Shown here piece after piece: positions 15,997 through 24,217 of a stretch of 35,860 nucleotides of DNA; position 1 is the first letter of the stretch; the number at the start of each line of letters is the position of its first letter. The stretch spans positions 1 to 35,860 of the forward strand of contig JAYFQW010000036.1 in NCBI GenBank assembly GCA_034926675.1, in the 5' to 3' direction. Under the pieces are notes generated by a model that was given only the letters and a program-made list of their open reading frames with translations, was not told the origin of the DNA and did no database searches. Origin of the DNA: Clostridia bacterium. Lineage in GTDB: Bacteria > Bacillota > DTU025. A program made the translations under genes and the position numbers.

Positions 15997-17145
15997 ATGG
16001 TGTCGAAGATTGATGCGAGGCTGCGCGCCGCGGCCCTGGCGGTCCTGGTTGTGCTGGCCGTGCTGGTTACAGGGGCTCAGTTCCGCGCGATGTGGAAGGA
16101 CGATCTGATCGTTCCAGGCCCCGGTGTGACGGCGACGAAGATGCTATCGGATTACTTCCCCGGCCTGGCGGGAACTGCCGGTGACACAGAGGTGTTCATT
16201 CTCGAGGGGAAGGCGCCCGGCGCCACATGCTTCATACTCGGCGGCACTCATCCGAACGAGCCGTCGGGGTGCCTCACTGCGATGCTCCTTGTTGAGCGGG
16301 CGCAGGTGAGCAAGGGCAGGCTCGTGGTGGCGCCGAGGGGGAACCGGTCAGGGTTCACCTGCAACGACCCACAGGAGGGTTCGCCGCAGTGGATTCACTT
16401 CACCCTCGCGGACGGGTCCGTGAGGGCATTCAGGTTCGGTTCGCGCGGGACCAATCCCCTGCACCAGTGGCCGGACCCGGATATCTACATCAACCCATCC
16501 GGACAGAGGCTATCCGGGAGTGAGAACAGGAACCTGAACCGCGCCTACCCCGGACGGCCCGAGGGGACGCTCACGGAGAAAGCAGCATACGGCATAATGG
16601 AGGTCATACGGCAGGAGAAGGCGGACATCTCCGTGGATCTGCACGAGGCTTCGCCTGAATATCCTGTGATCCATGCCATAGTTGCCCATGAGCGATCCGA
16701 GGATCTTGCCGCGATGGCGGTGATGGACCTGGATTTCGACGGCATCAGGATGAGGCTTGAGAAGTCGCCGCCCACATTCTACGGCCTGAGCCATAGGGCG
16801 TGGGGCGATTATTCTGAAACCATGGCGCTGCTGATGGAAACGGCCAATCCGAGCCAAGGACGGCTCAGAGGGCGGACGGACGAGCATCTGGTCCTCACCG
16901 GGCAGGACAGATTTTACGTGAAAGCCGCTGAACTCGGAAGGCTCTACGTGCCATTCGACTCGCATGGCCATCCCATAGAAGAGCGAGTGGGCCGACATAT
17001 GAGCGCACTCGCGGCTATCTGGAGGAACGCTGAATTCGTAGGCAGTATGCTCCCTATCGAGGTAGAGGGCCTGCCCGACTTCGCGGAGATCATGGAGGAA
17101 GGATATGGGCATTTCCTCAACCCTGCGCCGGCGGGAGCAGTGTAA
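15997..17145 (+). CDS. Membrane-anchored AstE/AspA-like zinc deacylase (M14 clan)
   Basis: This is a 382-residue protein with an N-terminal membrane helix (about residues 10-28, AAALAVLVVLAVLVTGA), so the catalytic domain is probably outside the cytoplasm. Zinc ligands appear as H85 and E88 in GGTHPNEPSG and H216 in SVDLHEAS; the E in METAN late in the chain is a candidate catalytic glutamate. RNLNRAYPG is another typical segment. The family removes acyl groups from amino acids (succinylglutamate desuccinylase, aspartoacylase) or trims peptides. It lies 9 bp after the microprotein, ending the transporter operon, which suggests the substrate is deacylated near the transporter. The exact substrate is not readable from sequence. 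Confidence 0.78.
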   Translation: MVSKIDARLRAAALAVLVVLAVLVTGAQFRAMWKDDLIVPGPGVTATKMLSDYFPGLAGTAGDTEVFILEGKAPGATCFILGGTHPNEPSGCLTAMLLVERAQVSKGRLVVAPRGNRSGFTCNDPQEGSPQWIHFTLADGSVRAFRFGSRGTNPLHQWPDPDIYINPSGQRLSGSENRNLNRAYPGRPEGTLTEKAAYGIMEVIRQEKADISVDLHEASPEYPVIHAIVAHERSEDLAAMAVMDLDFDGIRMRLEKSPPTFYGLSHRAWGDYSETMALLMETANPSQGRLRGRTDEHLVLTGQDRFYVKAAELGRLYVPFDSHGHPIEERVGRHMSALAAIWRNAEFVGSMLPIEVEGLPDFAEIMEEGYGHFLNPAPAGAV

Positions 17146-17148
17146 CTC

Positions 17149-17172
17149 GAGGCCGCGTTCGCAAGCGGCCTC
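17149..17172. promoter_or_regulatory. Strong stem-loop between deacylase and iolB
   Basis: GAGGCCGC (17149-17156) pairs with GCGGCCTC (17165-17172) across the loop GTTCGCAA, four bases after the deacylase stop codon. The position suits a transcript 3' end, but no T-run follows, so it may only stabilise or attenuate the message before iolB. Confidence 0.45.
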
Positions 17173-17195
17173 TCGGGCGGAGGTGGAAGGATAGA

Positions 17196-18095
17196 GTGTC
17201 GCTCAAGGTTCCTTTGCCACAGCGCAGTTGCAGCGTTACACGGATAAAGGAGATCGTAAGCCCCGTCGATTCAAAGCTCGGACTCGCCCACATCCATTTC
17301 GGGCTGGTCAGCGTGGAATCCGGACGGAAAAGGGCGTTCGACTTTGGTCCAATGGAGACTGTTGTTGTCGTACTAGGCGGCGTCGCGGACATTGGGTGGG
17401 AAGCGCCTGAGGCGCATGAGAGGCGAGAACGGGTCGGCGGCAGGCGGGATGTGTTCGATGGCCCTGCATGGGCCATGTACGTGGCGCCGTTCACCACGTT
17501 TTCGATCACAGGTGTATCGCCTGTTGTGGAGGTGGCTCTGGTTCGGGCAGACCCGATAGAGCTCTCCGGCGCAGGTTCCGGCGCGAAATCCGGCGCTGAG
17601 CCTGTCGCTGGCGCGGGGTGCGATGCGCCGGTCTGTGGCGTACACATCGTAAGCCCGGACATGGTGACGATTCGCGAGGCCGGCGCTGGCGCCTGGCAGA
17701 GGCAAGTGCATGAGATAACAGCGAACGGCTGCGGGCCTCAGACGAGCAAGCTCATGGTAGGCGAGGTGTTCAACCCCGCAGGCAACTGGTCAAGCTATCC
17801 TCCCCACAAGCACGATGAGAACGCGGGCATGGAGGAGGCAAAGCTTGAAGAGGTGTGCCATTTCCGAATGAAACCTGAGTCGGGGTTTGCGTTCGCCAGA
17901 GTCTATTCCCCATCCCGAGGATTCGACGAGGCATATGTTGTGCAGAATGAGGACACTCTGGCGATCCCATTCGGTTACCACTCCATGGCCGCCGCTCCCG
18001 GATACGCTCTGTACTACCTGTGGGCTCTGGCCGGAGACAGAAGGCAGCGGCTTGCCACCTATGATCGGCAGCATGCCTGGCTGAAGAACGATTGA
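17196..18095 (+). CDS. iolB: 5-deoxy-glucuronate isomerase (IolB)
   Basis: This 299-residue bicupin enzyme of the myo-inositol pathway converts 5-deoxy-glucuronate to 5-dehydro-2-deoxy-gluconate. The second cupin carries the family's metal motif GNWSSYPPHKHD, followed by EEVCHFRMKPE and later IPFGYHSMAAAPGYALYYLW. The N-terminal cupin has RKRAFDFGPMETVVVVLGG. A Gly/Ala/Ser-rich insert (about residues 125-145) separates the two halves. The GTG start has GGAGGTGGAAGG upstream. No other iol gene is in the window, so it is isolated from its usual pathway partners. Confidence 0.92.
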   Translation: MSLKVPLPQRSCSVTRIKEIVSPVDSKLGLAHIHFGLVSVESGRKRAFDFGPMETVVVVLGGVADIGWEAPEAHERRERVGGRRDVFDGPAWAMYVAPFTTFSITGVSPVVEVALVRADPIELSGAGSGAKSGAEPVAGAGCDAPVCGVHIVSPDMVTIREAGAGAWQRQVHEITANGCGPQTSKLMVGEVFNPAGNWSSYPPHKHDENAGMEEAKLEEVCHFRMKPESGFAFARVYSPSRGFDEAYVVQNEDTLAIPFGYHSMAAAPGYALYYLWALAGDRRQRLATYDRQHAWLKND

Positions 18096-18098
18096 CGC

Positions 18099-18704
18099 TT
18101 GGCGCCACACTCAGCCAACTTCGCTGCCATCTACACACCTGAGCGGGGCGCGCGCACAGGCGCTTTGGGGGGAGTGTCTGTCGTCGTGCGCGGAGGGGTG
18201 GTGCAGGAGGTATCGGGAGGCGAGAAGCAGATCCCGCCTGACGGCTACGTCATCAACTTCCAGGGGCAGGAGGCTTCCCTGGCGCAGAGGTTCAAGGCAG
18301 GCGACCGAGTGGATTACAGCATCGTCTGCGCAGATGGAAGTCCACTCGATGGCTTCTGGGCGAGGGCTGTGGAGGGCTTCGGTGCAGGGCCCAAGCTCGT
18401 CGAGGATGGCCGGGTGGTCTACTCAGTGGCCCGCGCAAGGGATGAAGGGTTCACCGAGGCGAAGATCCTGACTGAGTCGGGGGCGAGGAGTGGACTCGGC
18501 GCGACGCCCGACGGACGCCTGCTCATGGTCACGGTGGGCTCGGCCACAGTTGCAGAACTCGCCCAGATTATGAAGGAGATCGGTGCGCACGAGGCCATGA
18601 ACCTAGATGGCGGAGCATCGAGCGGACTCGTGTTCAACGGGAGGTACATAACTAGGACTGGCAGGCGTATCAGCAACGCCCTGCTGATACAGGTGGGAAT
18701 GTGA
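18099..18704 (+). CDS. Phosphodiester glycosidase (NAGPA) domain, N-terminally incomplete
   Basis: The 201 residues match the C-terminal two thirds of the NAGPA-type phosphodiester glycosidase domain. They start at the conserved N.....IYTPERG strand and run through GPKLVEDGRVVYS, ARSGLGATPDGRLLMVTV and the signature AMNLDGGASSGL, then RRISNALLIQV. The usual beginning of the domain, with a GINGGFF-type motif and a signal peptide, is missing. The TTG start is 4 bases after the iolB stop with no clear ribosome site, so translation would rely on coupling. It may be a truncated remnant left by a deletion that brought iolB next to it, or a short variant; I favour truncation. Confidence 0.65.
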   Translation: MAPHSANFAAIYTPERGARTGALGGVSVVVRGGVVQEVSGGEKQIPPDGYVINFQGQEASLAQRFKAGDRVDYSIVCADGSPLDGFWARAVEGFGAGPKLVEDGRVVYSVARARDEGFTEAKILTESGARSGLGATPDGRLLMVTVGSATVAELAQIMKEIGAHEAMNLDGGASSGLVFNGRYITRTGRRISNALLIQVGM

Positions 18705-18730
18705 ACCGAGCGTCCTCATCCGTCTCCGGT

Positions 18731-19768
18731 CTATCTTCCGGCCTCTTTGAGCACTCGCACAGCGATGTCGGTGAAATCGGTGAATAGTCCATCCACGCCG
18801 ATATCGAAGTAGAAGTGGCGGAGCATCTCCTCAAAGCTACTAAAGCAGCTGGGCATGGAGTCTTTCCTGAATGTATATGGGTGGACGGCCAGCCCTCGCT
18901 GGTGCGCCCCGCTGACCAGGGAATAGTTGTCCACCGGCCTGCCCTTCGAATCCTCGATTCTGGTGGTGACGGGGCCTATCCCGTTCGCGTACGTGGCGAT
19001 ATCATCGAGCCCGGCGGGGGTGACCAAGGCATTGAACTCGGCGCTGCCGGATATGAGCTGGATGAGAGGCAGCGTGCAGCCCATCGCGCGGAGACGCTTC
19101 AAGCAGGCGGGCTCGAAGGACTGGATGAACACCTTGGACTCTGGAGATATGTATCCATACTTGGCTAGCACATCGAGAACTATCTGTTCGATATCGAAGC
19201 CCTGCTGATGATGAAACCCAGAACCCTTGATCTCAGGGTATATGCCCACGTTCCGTCCCGTGCTCACGTTGAGCCCCTGGATCAGCTCGATCTCCTCGGC
19301 CAAAGTCGGCACTTCGAACTTCGACGCGCCCAGGGGGAACCTTCCACTGAAGGCCGGCGCGTTGGTCTTCAGATCGATTCGTTCGCAAGCCCTCAGGGAC
19401 TTCACCTCAGCGAGCGTGAAGTCGCATGGGTAGTACTTGCCATCCAGTCGGCCTCTGTTCGGAAACACCTGGCGAACATCGGTAGTGGCCTCGAGATAGA
19501 TATCGTGGACGACGATGGGAACCCCGTCTCGGGTCAGCACGACATCCTGCTCGATGTAGTCGGCGCCGAGAGCATATGCCATCGCAACTGCTGGAAGTGT
19601 GTGCTCTGGAAGATATCCAGAGGCAGATCTGTGGGCGATGACGATCTTGGCGGAGATGGGTGCAGTCGATCCCGGCATCGAAGGCGCCGCGGATGCCCAT
19701 CCAAGTGACAACAGGACGAGGACCGGTGTGAGAGCCAGGAGTAGTCGCACATGAGGAAGCCTTCTCAT
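18731..19768 (-). CDS. glpQ: Secreted glycerophosphodiester phosphodiesterase
   Basis: This 345-residue protein has a signal peptide (residues 1 to about 27) and a GDPD TIM-barrel that hydrolyses glycerophosphodiesters to glycerol-3-phosphate and an alcohol. Active-site signatures are IAHRSASGYLPEHT (H46, R47 and E56 region), ADYIEQDVVLTRDG with metal-binding acidic residues, VVHD (H88) and YPEIKG. It also has the FIQSFEP and GVDGLFTDFTD segments expected in the C-terminal half. Overall length and the residues between the motifs fit the GlpQ-type periplasmic branch. The ATG has a GAGGGGG site upstream. It is convergent with the glycosidase-domain gene and divergent from the RND transporter. 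Confidence 0.93.
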   Translation of the reverse strand: MRRLPHVRLLLALTPVLVLLSLGWASAAPSMPGSTAPISAKIVIAHRSASGYLPEHTLPAVAMAYALGADYIEQDVVLTRDGVPIVVHDIYLEATTDVRQVFPNRGRLDGKYYPCDFTLAEVKSLRACERIDLKTNAPAFSGRFPLGASKFEVPTLAEEIELIQGLNVSTGRNVGIYPEIKGSGFHHQQGFDIEQIVLDVLAKYGYISPESKVFIQSFEPACLKRLRAMGCTLPLIQLISGSAEFNALVTPAGLDDIATYANGIGPVTTRIEDSKGRPVDNYSLVSGAHQRGLAVHPYTFRKDSMPSCFSSFEEMLRHFYFDIGVDGLFTDFTDIAVRVLKEAGR

Positions 19769-19967
19769 AGTATCCCCCTCCCTCTTCGCGTAAGGTGGTG
19801 AGGGATTCTCCGCCGGAGGGAGTTCTCCTTCGCGTGCAGGGTGAAGGCGAGGCGCGTAAGCTTACCTTGAACGGAGCCAGCCGCTCATAACCCCTCTCCC
19901 CAAGCGCATAGCTATAGTGACTGGCTGGTCATTGGGCGCCAGGCAGCGACTGAAGGGACGTGAACTC

Positions 19968-22259
19968 ATGTTGGGCGGCCTGTGGTCGAGAATTGCACTC
20001 CGACATCCGCGGCTGGTGATTGCCATCACTCTGGCTCTGTCAGTTCTGTTTGCCTACGGCGCTGCTAAGGTGAGGATCGACTCCGGCCAGAGGGGGTACT
20101 TCCCCGAAAACGACCCAGGCCTGGCCAGGCTTGATCAGGTTGAAGACGCCTTCGGAGGTTCGAACACGATCATGGCCGCTGCGCTGACCGCGCAGGTCTT
20201 CACTCCGGAGGGCCTTCGCGCTTTGGATCGCCTTACTCAGGAACTGCGGGAGGCGCCGGGCGTCGTCTCAGTACAGTCGGTGACTAACATAGCTGAGGTG
20301 ACGGGAGAGCCGTGGGGCATCGATGTGCGGCGGATTCTGGAGGAATTGCCTGAATCGCAGGACGAGGCGGCCTCCTTCCACCGCAGGCTCCAGAGGGATC
20401 TGCAGGCGGCTCGGCTTCTGCTTTCCGATGACGGAAGCCTTGTGATGACCCTCGTTCATCTTTCCGCGGGCGTCGATTCGAGCCGCGTTGCCGCGGGAGT
20501 GAGAGCCCTCCTGAGCTCGGCTGCGCCTGTGCTCACCATATACGCCACTGGCGGGCCAGTGCTCATCTCTGCAGCAGACGACTACCTTCGTAAGGATCTC
20601 CAACGCCTGTTTCCCATAGTCGCAGTAGTCATTGTGGGGCTCCTTGTTGGGAGCTTCCGCCGGTGGCAGGGGGCGCTCCTTCCAATGATTACGGTCGGGC
20701 TGAGCACCCTGTACACTGTTGGCCTCATGGGCTTCATGGGCACGCCATTGAGTCAGATCACAGTGGCGCTCACTGTGATCCTCCTGTCGGTCGGCAGTGC
20801 TTACGGAATACACATGATGCACCGGCTGTACGAAGAGCAGTCACAAGGCCGCTACGGCAGGCACGCCATGGAGGTCGCGTTCGATGCAGTTACACTGCCG
20901 ATCATACTTGCAGGTGCGACCACAATCGCAGGATTCGGCGCCAACGCATTTAGCAGTATCGTACGGATACGCGAGTTTGGCCTGCTCGCAGCATTTGGAG
21001 TGGCGTGTGCGCTTCTGCTGGCTCTGATGTTCATCCCCGCAGCGGTGGCCGTGTTTGGCGGAATGAGGCCTTCGCATGGTGAAGGGATCACTGCGTGTGT
21101 GCCACAAGCACAGGATCATTGTACTCGTGATGGGCTGTTCCAACGCTTGGCTGGGTGCGTGACACAGAGACCCGCGACAATATGGCTTATTACAGCCATT
21201 GTGGCTGTTTGGTCGGTCGCTGGGTTGCCCCGAATCAAGGTCGACACCAACTTCGTGAGCTTCTTTCCCAGTTCGAGCCAGGCCAGACGCGACTTCGATC
21301 TGGTGAGGAGCAAGTTCGGCGGGGCGAGCACCATTCATGTGATGATCGAGGGGGATGTTATCGGCCCTGAGGTGCTTGAGGCCATGGAGGCAGCACAGCG
21401 GGAGTTTGAGGCGGCCCCGGGGTTCGGGAAATCCGTGTCAGTCGTGGACCTGGTGAAACAGGTGTCCCGCGCAATGCATGGAGATGATCCGTCATTCGCG
21501 CGGATACCAGAGTCGAGAGGGGAGGTCGCCCAGTATCTGCTGATCGCGTCGATGTCGGGAGATATCGGAATCGAGCGCCTGCTAACCATGGATAATCAGA
21601 AAGCTCGCATCGAGGTAGTGGCAGACGCCGTCGACTCTTCAAGCAGGGCGACCGTGGTGCGGCGGGCAACGGAGATAGTGGAGAGGCATTTCGGGCCTGC
21701 CTCGGGATTGGGAGTATCCAACGCCTTCGCAGCAGGAATGCTGTTTCTGGACGATGGAATGTCGAACCTGATAACTCGCTCCCAAACACAGAGCCTGTTT
21801 CTTGCAGTGATCTCGGTGTTTGTCATAGTCTATCTGGCATTAGGGCGGTCTCTGGATTCGGCGTTGTGCATCGTCCCCATTCTGCTGACGATCCTCGTGA
21901 ACTTCGCCGTAATGGGTTGGGCAGGCATTCCTTTCGATGTCGTGACAGCCGTGGTCAGCTCCGTGGCAGTGGGAATAGGCATCGACTACAGCATTCACAT
22001 CTACTCCCGATTTCGGGAGGCCAGCCTGCGCGGGAAAAGCCCCTCGGATGCGCTGCGCGAGACAATTGCGACTACAGGACGTGCAGTAGTGCTGAATGCG
22101 GGAGCAGTGGCGGCGGGGTTCGTGGTCCTGATGCTATCTTCGTTTCCGCCTCTTCGGAACTTCGGCGGGCTCATAGCGCTCACAATGGCAACCTCATCCA
22201 TTGGGGCGCTGACCCTGCTCCCAGCGCTGTTGCTTGCAGCCAGGCGGAGAGACGCGTGA
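19968..22259 (+). CDS. RND/MMPL superfamily exporter (HAE3-like)
   Basis: This is a membrane protein of about 763 residues with the duplicated RND architecture: one helix, a large extracytoplasmic loop (about residues 40-215), a five-helix bundle, then the same pattern again. The early IDSGQRGYFPENDPGLARL segment and its second-half counterpart VDTNFVSFFPSSSQARRD mark the starts of the two outer loops. LSVGSAYGIHMMHRLYEE and AVGIGIDYSIHIYSRFRE are the conserved helix-4 motifs that contain the proton-relay aspartate in the second half. ATG 19968 is preferred to GTG 19917 since the helix begins directly after it and an AGGGACG site lies upstream. HAE3-type proteins move hydrophobic or lipid-like molecules; the substrate is unknown here. 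It ends directly at the boundary of the RHS region. Confidence 0.85.
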   Translation: MLGGLWSRIALRHPRLVIAITLALSVLFAYGAAKVRIDSGQRGYFPENDPGLARLDQVEDAFGGSNTIMAAALTAQVFTPEGLRALDRLTQELREAPGVVSVQSVTNIAEVTGEPWGIDVRRILEELPESQDEAASFHRRLQRDLQAARLLLSDDGSLVMTLVHLSAGVDSSRVAAGVRALLSSAAPVLTIYATGGPVLISAADDYLRKDLQRLFPIVAVVIVGLLVGSFRRWQGALLPMITVGLSTLYTVGLMGFMGTPLSQITVALTVILLSVGSAYGIHMMHRLYEEQSQGRYGRHAMEVAFDAVTLPIILAGATTIAGFGANAFSSIVRIREFGLLAAFGVACALLLALMFIPAAVAVFGGMRPSHGEGITACVPQAQDHCTRDGLFQRLAGCVTQRPATIWLITAIVAVWSVAGLPRIKVDTNFVSFFPSSSQARRDFDLVRSKFGGASTIHVMIEGDVIGPEVLEAMEAAQREFEAAPGFGKSVSVVDLVKQVSRAMHGDDPSFARIPESRGEVAQYLLIASMSGDIGIERLLTMDNQKARIEVVADAVDSSSRATVVRRATEIVERHFGPASGLGVSNAFAAGMLFLDDGMSNLITRSQTQSLFLAVISVFVIVYLALGRSLDSALCIVPILLTILVNFAVMGWAGIPFDVVTAVVSSVAVGIGIDYSIHIYSRFREASLRGKSPSDALRETIATTGRAVVLNAGAVAAGFVVLMLSSFPPLRNFGGLIALTMATSSIGALTLLPALLLAARRRDA

Positions 22260-22261
22260 GA

Positions 22262-22728
22262 GGAAGCCCTGATCAACACGATGGACGAATTCCTCATTGT
22301 CGTACCGATAGGTTGTTATGGACTCTTCTCCTGAGCTCCCGAAGCCAAGGATTGAACTGCGAATCGGAAGGGGCTTGTAGGTCTGGTCGTACTGCAGCGC
22401 TTGTTTGGACATGTCCACTGTTCTTCGACCGCCTTCTTGTCCGAGTCGAGCTTGTTTTCGAGGACTCTCGCAGCCCTAGATCCGTCGGGAGCGGTCGTCT
22501 CCTCGGCGCACATAGTCAGCAGGGCGTACCTATCATCGTACCAGCTTTCGGTTTTTCTTCCTGCCGGGTCGATCGTCGTGACGAGGTTGCCGCGACCGTC
22601 CCACGTGTACTTAGTGGTCTCTTGACGAGAAGGCGAGGTCCCCACCTTGATAGTCTTGACGTCCCGCATTGGCAGCTTCCCGTCGTCTCACACGTAGCTG
22701 TACGCTGTCGTAACTACTTCAGTCTGAT
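22262..22728 (-). pseudogene. RHS/YD-repeat fragment, frameshifted
   Basis: Two overlapping minus-strand frames encode RHS-like wall repeats. The upstream part (22690-22400) contains KYTWDGRGNLVTTIDPAGR and TESWYDDRYALLTM, typical YD repeats; the downstream part (about 22418-22262) has ITTYRYDNEEFVHRVDQ in another frame. There is also an in-frame TGA at 22690-22688. It is therefore a decayed internal piece of an rhs gene, truncated at the left against the RND transporter stop and at the right against the IS1634 remnant. No start codon or toxin domain remains. It marks the left end of the RHS array. Confidence 0.7.
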
Positions 22729-23895
22729 TGCGATCAGAACCGCTCTGGATCCTCCGTCGCATACCTGCAACTCGCCCATAATGAGCGGGATCCCAGGACA
22801 GGTCATCCCGTAGCTAAGATCATCTGGAACTTCGGCCGCGAGGACTCAGTGGACAAGGAGGCCCTGAGAAGGCTTATGCAGAGCATCGCTAGGGTGCTCT
22901 CGCCTGAGGAACACGCTGCGGCGCAGGCGGGCTTGGATATTGGATCGGTTCACATCAACTCCGACTAGGAGCTGGGAGGAGCGTGGGTTCTGGATCAGCT
23001 CTGGGAGAAGCTCGGCATACGGTTGGCCCTGAAGAGACTGCTCGCCGATAGGCAGTTTGCGGCGCCGGTAGAGAGGGCCATCTTCGCCATGGTCGCGGAC
23101 CGGGCCCTTGCGCCCAGCAGCAAGCTGGCGATCGAGGACTGGGTCGAAAACGACGTCGTCATCGAGGGCTTGCCGCAGGCGCCGGTTCATCAGCTGTACC
23201 GTGCTGTGGACTTCCTCATTGAGAATGACGAGCAGATCCAGGAGTCGGTGTTCTTCTCCACGGCAAACCTCTTCAACCTGGAAGTGAACCTCATCTACTT
23301 CGATACTGGCTCAACCTACTTCGAGGTTGAGCCAGACGCCGAGGACGAGGAGGAACTGCGCCGGCTCGGGCATAGCAAAGACCACCGCCCCGACCTGCTC
23401 CAGGTCGTGATTGGCCTTGCGGTCACGAGAGACGGGATACCGGTCAGATGCTGGGTTTGGCCGGGGAACACCAACGACATGGAGGTTGTGGCCCAGGTCA
23501 AGAAGGACATGTGCGGATGGAAGCTTGGCCGTGTGATCACTGTGGTGGATCGAGGTTTCTCCTCCGCCGATAATCTGCGGCATCTGCAGAGAGCCGGCGG
23601 CCACTACATCGCTGGAGAACGCATGCGGTCCGGAATGGAGTCCGTGGAGGAAGCGTTGTCTCGTCAAGGCCGGTACAGGACCGTCAAGGAGAACCTGGAG
23701 ATCAAGGAGATCGTGGTCGGCGATGGGGAGGCACGGACACGTTACGTGCTGGCAAGAAACCCCTTGGAGGCCGAACGCGACAGGCGCAACCGCGAGTGTA
23801 TGCTCGATATCCTCAAGGAGAGGCTCCGGGATCTCAAATGCACGGAGGGAGAGCATCATTCGAAGGCCGTATGCGAACTCATGGCAAGCCGCAGG
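22729..23895 (+). pseudogene. IS1634-family transposase, decayed
   Basis: The frame begins near 22729 with GSSVAYLQLAHNERDPRTGH and continues KIIWNFGRED and ALRRLMQSIARVL, the normal N-terminus of IS1634-type (IS4 superfamily) DDE transposases, but the first residues and the start codon are lost. An in-frame TAG at 22966-22968 interrupts it before ELGGAWVLDQLWEKLGI. The middle contains the first catalytic aspartate in LIYFDTGSTYFE and the second in ITVVDRGFSS. After SKAVCELMASRRFG (23895) similarity stops, so the C-terminal part with the catalytic glutamate region is gone. The open frame runs on to 24018 into unrelated sequence. The element cannot be active. Confidence 0.8.
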
Positions 23896-24217
23896 TTCGG
23901 GGGCCTCGCGTCTCCAATGGCCGATCTATCTGCTGCTACGCGCATTGTTTGCCTACGCGGTGTCGAAGACGGACAGTCCACATTGCACATAAGATCAAGC
24001 TTATGGGAGAGTCCATGAGAAAGGCTCTCGCCAGCGCCCAACACGAGAAGCTAGACAACGCATGATTCTCACTGCCCCAGCACCAAGGGCTCCCTCGGAG
24101 CACACCTCCTCTGGACACCCTTTACGTCCCATTGCTGGAAGTGCTACGTTGGAGATGTCTTCGTCGCTTCGCTCCGATACTAGGATGCAGAACATCGGTA
24201 ATAGTAGCTCGAGCGCG
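23896..24217. other. Gap with no recognisable gene
   Basis: These 322 bases between the broken transposase and the S41 protease gene contain only short open frames. One ends AHKIKLMGESMRKALASA before a stop near 24063, which could be the tail of another lost gene, but nothing here can be assigned. No terminal inverted repeat for the IS1634 remnant could be seen. Confidence 0.4.

Noticed and set aside
21866-22813. A 315-codon plus-strand open frame
   Set aside because: It overlaps the RND transporter in another frame and then runs antisense to the RHS fragment. The translation is rich in Arg, Ser and His, typical of a shadow frame.
22966-22968. In-frame TAG in the IS1634 transposase as possible recoding
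   Set aside because: The gene also lacks its start and its C-terminal end, so simple decay explains the stop. There is no pyrrolysine or readthrough signal that I can see.
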